From: Pseudomonadales bacterium
GTDB taxonomy: Bacteria > Pseudomonadota > Gammaproteobacteria > Pseudomonadales > Ketobacteraceae
DNA: 64,000 nt
Direction of reading: 5' to 3'
NCBI GenBank assembly: GCA_002708905.1
Contig: PAPM01000037.1
Coordinates: 285,995 to 349,994, forward strand
Shown here: positions 62,017-64,000 of the stretch, piece by piece
How the letters are laid out: each line of letters begins with the position of its first letter
Position numbering within the stretch: position 1 is the first letter of the stretch
The notes under the pieces: generated by a model
Database searches by the model: none
Seen by the model: only the letters and a program-made list of their open reading frames with translations
Told to the model about the DNA's origin: nothing
Made by a program: the position numbers and the translations under genes

Positions 62017-62991
62017 ATGGCGGATACAGAGAAGCCCTGGTGCATTTTCCTGATGGGCCCCACCGCCTCCGGCAAAACGGCGTTGGCGGTGGAGCTGGCG
62101 CAGCGCTTTCCCATGGACATCATCAGTGTGGATTCCGCGTTGATCTACAAGGGTATGGACATCGGTTCGGCCAAACCCGATGCGGAAACCCTCAAGCTTG
62201 CGCCTCATCGGTTGATTGATTTTCTCGATCCAGCTGAAAGCTACTCCGCGGCGGATTTCCGCGAAGATGCCCTCAGGGAAATGGCTGAGATCACGGCCAA
62301 TGGACGGATTCCCCTATTGGTAGGTGGCACCATGCTGTATTTCAAGGTATTGCGGGAAGGCATTGCGGAACTACCGCCGGCCAATGACGATGTGCGCCGG
62401 CAATTGCTGCAGGAAGCGGCAGAACGGGGCTGGCCTGCCCTGCATGCCGACCTTGGTCAGGTTGATCCGGAGGCGGCCGAGCGTCTCAACCCCAATGATT
62501 CCCAGCGCCTGCAGCGGGCGCTGGAGGTGTACCGCAGCACCGGCGTAACGCTTAGCCAGTGGCACCGCCGTCAGAAAGAAGGGGGCGATGGCAGTTGGGG
62601 CGGCAACTTTGATGACTTTCCTTATAGAGTTGTTAATCTGGCGGTATGTCCGGAGCGGGCCGTGCTCCACCAGCGCATTGCGGATCGCTTTCACCAGATG
62701 CTGGAAGAGGGTTTTTTTGATGAGGTGAAGTCTCTATACCTGAGGGGAGACCTCAGCCCGGATCTGCCATCCATGCGGGCGGTTGGGTATCGTCAGGCAT
62801 GGGATTGTCTGGACGGTAAATTGAGCTACGCTGAAATGGTGGAACGGGGAATCATCGCTACCCGGCAGCTCGCAAAACGCCAGATAACATGGCTTCGCAG
62901 CTGGAAGGATTTGCATTGGTTGGACAGTCTTGATCCAAATTTATTGGAAAAGGTCTTGAAAATTTTGTCGGCGAACGACATGCTATCGTAG
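62017..62991 (+). CDS. miaA: tRNA dimethylallyltransferase
   Basis: 324 aa. P-loop [15 protein letters not shown] at residues 10-24, the substrate motif [21 protein letters not shown], and [14 protein letters not shown]. It puts a dimethylallyl group on A37 of tRNAs reading UNN codons. It directly abuts mutL. Confidence 0.97.
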   Translation: MADTEKPWCIFLMGPTASGKTALAVELAQRFPMDIISVDSALIYKGMDIGSAKPDAETLKLAPHRLIDFLDPAESYSAADFREDALREMAEITANGRIPLLVGGTMLYFKVLREGIAELPPANDDVRRQLLQEAAERGWPALHADLGQVDPEAAERLNPNDSQRLQRALEVYRSTGVTLSQWHRRQKEGGDGSWGGNFDDFPYRVVNLAVCPERAVLHQRIADRFHQMLEEGFFDEVKSLYLRGDLSPDLPSMRAVGYRQAWDCLDGKLSYAEMVERGIIATRQLAKRQITWLRSWKDLHWLDSLDPNLLEKVLKILSANDMLS

Positions 62992-63072
62992 CCGACGATC
63001 CCTCGTTATTACGAAATCGTGATTTATTTTTGATCTTTTAGCCCGAGTTTGGGCCCATACAAGGAGACACTT

Positions 63073-63333
63073 ATGTCTAAAGGGCACTCTTTACAAGACC
63101 CTTTTTTGAACGCACTGCGCAAGGAACGAATCCCAGTTTCTATCTTTTTGGTTAATGGCATTAAGCTGCAGGGCCAAATTGAATCTTTCGACCAATACGT
63201 AGTTTTGTTGCGAAATACCGTCAATCAGATGGTATACAAGCATGCAATTTCCACCGTTGTTCCCGCCCGTAATCCCCGTGCCCATGGTGGTGGTGAGCGT
63301 GGCCAGGAAGGCGCAGGAAACGCAGATCACTGA
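63073..63333 (+). CDS. hfq: RNA chaperone Hfq
   Basis: 86 aa from the ATG at 63073 (AAGGAG 7 bases upstream). The Sm fold is intact: [20 protein letters not shown] (Sm1), then [18 protein letters not shown] and [13 protein letters not shown] (Sm2). The C-terminal tail (about 66-86) is short and Gly/Glu-rich. It matches sRNAs with mRNAs. Confidence 0.98.
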   Translation: MSKGHSLQDPFLNALRKERIPVSIFLVNGIKLQGQIESFDQYVVLLRNTVNQMVYKHAISTVVPARNPRAHGGGERGQEGAGNADH

Positions 63334-63427
63334 TCTATCCCGATCTGCTGACGTATCCAGTGACCAGCTATCGGTTCAGCGGGCAAGGGGCGTGTGTGTC
63401 TGCTGAAAGTGACCAAGAATACCGATA

Positions 63428-64000
63428 ATGGAATCACTGTTTGACCGTCCCCAAAGTGGGGAGCGGGCGATACTCGTGCACATTGAATTTCCTCAGGAAT
63501 CCGATTGCGAAGACCTGCAGGAATTCGAAATGTTGGTGGATTCCGCCGGCGCCCAGCGTTTGGGGGTGTTGAGCGGTTCCCGCCCGGCACCCAATCCCCG
63601 GTTCTTTATTGGTAAAGGCAAGGTGGAAGAGCTCGCCGGATTGGTCTCAGAGTTTGAGGCGGACCTGGTAATCTTCAATCACGCCCTGAACCCCACCCAG
63701 GAGCGTAACCTGGAACGGGAGCTAAAGTGCCGGGTGCTGGATCGTACCGGTCTGATTCTCGATATCTTCGCCCAGCGGGCCCGTACCCACGAGGGAAAAC
63801 TTCAGGTGGAACTGGCTCAGCTTGAGCACCTTTCCACTCGCCTGGTCCGTGGCTGGACTCACCTTGAGCGTCAGAAGGGTGGGATTGGGTTGCGGGGGCC
63901 CGGCGAAACCCAGCTGGAAACGGATCGTCGTTTGCTGCGGGCCCGGGTCAAGTACATCCAGCAGCGTCTGCAGAAAGTGCGCAAGCAACGGGATCAGGGG
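63428..64000 (+). CDS. hflX: GTPase HflX, 3' partial
   Basis: 191 codons from the ATG at 63428 to the right edge without a stop. N-terminal nucleotide-binding HflX domain: [63 protein letters not shown] and [17 protein letters not shown], all classic HflX blocks. The GTPase domain lies beyond the window. The protein splits stalled or stressed ribosomes. It follows hfq by 94 bases, as in the usual operon order. Confidence 0.96.
   Translation, partial: MESLFDRPQSGERAILVHIEFPQESDCEDLQEFEMLVDSAGAQRLGVLSGSRPAPNPRFFIGKGKVEELAGLVSEFEADLVIFNHALNPTQERNLERELKCRVLDRTGLILDIFAQRARTHEGKLQVELAQLEHLSTRLVRGWTHLERQKGGIGLRGPGETQLETDRRLLRARVKYIQQRLQKVRKQRDQG

Noticed and set aside
62992..63072. Hairpin and sigma promoter candidates before hfq
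   Set aside because: GCCC/GGGC stem is too short and no clear -35/-10 pair stands out.

Overview
The window looks like the core chromosome of a free-living gammaproteobacterium of the Pseudomonas/Marinobacter/Alcanivorax/Ketobacter type. Three things point there: the operon queG-nnrE-tsaE-amiB-mutL-miaA-hfq-hflX, a second conserved block (parC, serB, fimX-like gene, psd, rhodanese gene, HDOD gene, motA-motB, rsgA, orn) whose order recalls Pseudomonas aeruginosa PA4944-PA4964, and a complete EF-P beta-lysylation set (efp, epmA, epmB). I cannot name the species. I see no rRNA, tRNA, CRISPR array, insertion sequence or prophage.

Layout. 1-13.9 kb: end of a GGDEF-EAL protein, a DUF4126 protein, a Na/Pi cotransporter, an AspA/AstE-like hydrolase overlapping a glutamate-cysteine-ligase-family gene, a neutral-ceramidase-family protein, small membrane proteins, a ferritin-like Bfr, and a YiaAB/PspA-like envelope pair. 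14-25.3 kb: parC and fadE (convergent), an OmpR-type regulator without its phospho-acceptor Asp, an overlapping lipoprotein/START/PlsC-type set, an AI-2E family transporter and a Bax-like glucosaminidase. 25.4-35 kb: serB, two head-to-head Ig-domain lipoproteins, an L-2-hydroxyglutarate-oxidase-like flavoprotein, and epmA/efp/epmB. 35-44.4 kb: a PilZ-like protein, a degenerate REC-PAS-GGDEF-EAL protein resembling FimX, two unknown genes, psd, a rhodanese and an HDOD protein. 44.4-46.3 kb: motA-motB.

46.3-53.7 kb is the most notable accessory block: a full seven-gene Nit1C cluster (DsrE-like protein, nitrilase, radical SAM protein, GNAT, AIR-synthase-like protein, 93-aa protein, flavoprotein), divergent from a MocR-type (GntR/aminotransferase) regulator. 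Family knowledge links such clusters to nitrogen starvation and to cyanide assimilation. It lies between motB and rsgA, which I recall as neighbours in P. aeruginosa, so it looks like a cassette acquired inside a conserved block. Its intergenic region holds a near-perfect sigma-54 promoter and repeated TTGATTGC(AT) boxes, suggesting combined nitrogen and ligand control.

53.75-64 kb is housekeeping: rsgA/orn divergent, queG, then the amiB-mutL-miaA-hfq-hflX operon, cut by the right edge inside hflX. Other oddities are a ceramidase-family protein with Asn at the expected nucleophilic Ser, Ig domains with a repeated C-X10-C pattern, stop codons inside hairpin loops at two convergent gene ends, and a 15-bp tandem duplication across the orn/queG stops.
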